64,000 bases of DNA, taken from positions 248,001 to 312,000 of the forward strand of contig NZ_CAIWNQ010000001.1 of the NCBI RefSeq assembly GCF_903914075.1. The letters run 5' to 3'. The translations under genes were made by a program, and so were the position numbers. This stretch comes from Ruegeria sp. THAF57. GTDB taxonomy: Bacteria; Pseudomonadota; Alphaproteobacteria; Rhodobacterales; Rhodobacteraceae. The stretch's first letter is position 1, and each line of letters begins with the position of its first letter. The notes beneath the pieces were generated by a model. It searched no databases, had not been told where the DNA came from, and worked only from the letters and a program-made list of their open reading frames with translations. Positions 62,719-64,000 of the stretch are shown here, one piece after another.

Positions 62719-62793
62719 GGCCCGTTCGTCTATCGGTTAGGACGCCAGGTTTTCAACCTGGAAAGAGGGGTTCGATTCCCCTACGGGCTACCA
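62719..62793 (+). tRNA. tRNA-Glu (TTC), copy 2
   Basis: Identical to copy 1 at a period of 97 bp; the 22-bp spacer CTTGTGCTTGTATCGCCTAAAT lies between. (Spacer split for reading: CTTGTGCTTGT, ATCGCCTAAAT.). Confidence 0.97.
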
Positions 62794-62815
62794 CTTGTGC
62801 TTGTATCGCCTAAAT

Positions 62816-62890
62816 GGCCCGTTCGTCTATCGGTTAGGACGCCAGGTTTTCAACCTGGAAAGAGGGGTTCGATTCCCCTACGGGCTACCA
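62816..62890 (+). tRNA. tRNA-Glu (TTC), copy 3
   Basis: Identical to copies 1 and 2, with the same spacer before it. Its CCA ends only 5 bp before the stop codon of the convergent V-type ATPase gene. Confidence 0.97.
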
Positions 62891-62895
62891 CTTTC

Positions 62896-64000
62896 CTACA
62901 CTCCGAGCTTTTCGCGACACAGATCTTCTATCTGACCCCAAGTCGATTTGAATTCTGGTGTGTTTTCAGCCGCATAGTGGAAGTTCTTCATTAAGCCGGT
63001 CAATTGCGTAAAGACCTGCCGAACCTCGGCTTTATCGGCGAATTCGGCGGTGGATTGTGTCACGCCATAAACCAACTTGAAGGTCATCTTCTGCCGCTCC
63101 AGCGGCACGGTCGCGTCCACCTTATCGAACGCATCTTGTTGCAGGTAGACCATGTCCACGAACAGGGCCTTTTGCTGGGTGACAAAATCCTCGATCGTGA
63201 CGCCCTCTTCGCCCGTCACCTGCATCATCTGGTCGACCTGTTCGCCCTTTCCGATCAACGCCAGAAGATCACGAACCTTGCTGGTCCAACCCATCTCAGC
63301 GTTCTTGTCATACCAGTCGGACAACTGGTCCAGATAGCGCGACCAACTGAGCATCGGATCGACCGCAGGGTAAAACCGTTTATAGGCACGTTCGGAAGAC
63401 AGACCGAGGAAACATTTAACCGTGGACAAGGTCGATTGCGTGACCGGTTCGTCAAAGTTGCCCCCGGCAGGTGAGACCGTTCCGATCAGGGTCAGACTGC
63501 CCAGCGCGCCGTCATTGGTTTTTAATGCGCCCGCGCGTTCGTACAACCCCTTGATCGAGCTTTCCAGATAGGCCGGAAACCCTTCTTCTCCGGGGATTTC
63601 TTCCAACTTGCCCGAGGTTTCGCGCATGGCCTGTGCCCAGCGGCTTGTGCTGTCGGCAATCAACAGAACATCATACCCCATCTGGCGATAATACTCTCCC
63701 AGCGTGATGCCGGTGAAAATCGACGCCTCACGCGCCGCAACGGGCATGGACGACGTGTTGCAAATGATGATCGTCCGGTCCATGAGGCTGCCGCCTGAGG
63801 TCGGATCAGTCATCTTGGGAAATTCACTAATGGTTTCAACCACCTCGCCCGCGCGCTCTCCACAGGCGACGACGATGACGATGTCCACCTTGGCGTTTCG
63901 CGCGATCAGGTTCTGCAACACTGTCTTACCCGCACCAAACGGCCCCGGAATACAGGCTGTTCCACCCCGGGCAATGGGGAAGAATGTGTCGATCAGGCGC
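62896..64000 (-). CDS. V/A-type ATPase subunit A (catalytic), C-terminal part
   Basis: The frame is open to the right edge, so ~368 C-terminal residues are visible. The P-loop GPFGAGKTVLQNL is near the edge; EFPKMTDPTSGGSLMDRTII, IADSTSRWAQAMRE and FPAYLESSIKGLYERAG are typical of V/A-type A subunits, not F-type alpha or beta. The C-terminal helical domain follows with EQVDQMMQVTGEEG. The enzyme couples ATP hydrolysis or synthesis to H+ or Na+ transport; subunits B, D and the membrane part should lie beyond the window unless this gene is isolated. Being last in its visible direction, its stop is 5 bp from the tRNA-Glu array. Confidence 0.93.
   Translation of the reverse strand, partial: RLIDTFFPIARGGTACIPGPFGAGKTVLQNLIARNAKVDIVIVVACGERAGEVVETISEFPKMTDPTSGGSLMDRTIIICNTSSMPVAAREASIFTGITLGEYYRQMGYDVLLIADSTSRWAQAMRETSGKLEEIPGEEGFPAYLESSIKGLYERAGALKTNDGALGSLTLIGTVSPAGGNFDEPVTQSTLSTVKCFLGLSSERAYKRFYPAVDPMLSWSRYLDQLSDWYDKNAEMGWTSKVRDLLALIGKGEQVDQMMQVTGEEGVTIEDFVTQQKALFVDMVYLQQDAFDKVDATVPLERQKMTFKLVYGVTQSTAEFADKAEVRQVFTQLTGLMKNFHYAAENTPEFKSTWGQIEDLCREKLGV

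Larger units (their letters stand above)
62622..62890 (+). repeat. 97-bp tandem repeat containing tRNA-Glu
   Basis: Three copies of the 75-bp tRNA gene separated by two identical 22-bp spacers. The identical spacers indicate a recent tandem amplification. Confidence 0.9.

Noticed and set aside
62622..62890. CRISPR-like regular repeats
   Set aside because: The 75-bp repeats fold as tRNA-Glu and the spacers are identical, not unique.
62896..64000. F-type ATP synthase alpha subunit
   Set aside because: The sequence blocks and C-terminal helical domain match V/A-type subunit A instead.

Overview
The window is a gene-dense, high-GC chromosomal segment from an alphaproteobacterium, most likely a marine member of the Rhodobacterales (Roseobacter group). 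This rests on the gene families and gene order (rpiA-gor, hflK-hflC-DUF2065-degP, nrdR/ribD with ribE-ribB-ribH-nusB, dnaG-rpoD, mmcB, DUF2842, DUF6324), on a tRNA-His with the alphaproteobacterial features (A73, no encoded G-1), and on a dispersed intergenic repeat with a CTTCATCTGGCT core. About 70 protein genes, 4 tRNA genes and one 6S-like RNA are supported. No insertion sequence, prophage or CRISPR array was seen.

Layout. 1-8.0 kb: end of an FG-GAP-like gene, purD, xseA, a small secreted protein, a YhhN-type lysoplasmalogenase, ftsY, an EamA transporter, yciB and a Crp/Fnr regulator. 8.2-14.5 kb: a minus-strand block, rpiA-gor and hflK-hflC-DUF2065-degP, ended by a clear terminator. 14.6-18.7 kb: GST, serine dehydratase, a GFA-fold protein and a second EamA transporter, facing a thiamine pyrophosphokinase. 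18.8-22.8 kb: a 559-aa acidic protein of unknown function, a GNAT, DUF2842 and purA. 23.0-24.6 kb: a cobalt-type nitrile hydratase operon (alpha, beta, accessory). 24.8-29.6 kb: secG, pyrG, an isocitrate lyase/PEP mutase family enzyme, and a translationally coupled TerB-TerB-PhnD-like cluster. 29.7-33.0 kb: a polar amino-acid ABC transporter (ATPase, binding protein, two permeases); the first permease appears to start at ATT. 33.1-35.0 kb: tRNA-His, small genes, mmcB, 6S RNA and a two-helix membrane protein.

35.0-44.1 kb: the riboflavin genes (ribE, ribB with a degenerate RibA-like domain, ribH, then nusB; and nrdR-ribD), split by an opposite-strand capsule export/linker module (kpsS, a Wza/KpsD-like lipoprotein, kpsC). 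44.2-46.5 kb: yjbQ, a secreted protein and an AraC regulator with a direct-repeat operator candidate. 46.6-52.7 kb: dnaG-rpoD and a glutamate dehydrogenase family gene. 53.0-55.8 kb: a TadG-like von Willebrand protein and two TadE-like pseudopilins. 55.8-62.5 kb: pirin, TetR, a small lipoprotein, hom, glpX and recJ. 62.6-64.0 kb: three identical tandem tRNA-Glu genes directly abutting the 3' end of a V/A-type ATPase catalytic subunit that runs off the window. The last is the most unusual gene content here, since F-type ATP synthase is the normal alphaproteobacterial enzyme.

Most of the window is housekeeping. The observations most worth a second look are the V-type ATPase at the tRNA-Glu array, the ATT start, the 6S RNA neighbourhood, the split riboflavin operon, the TerB/PhnD-like cluster, the large acidic protein and the dispersed repeat family.
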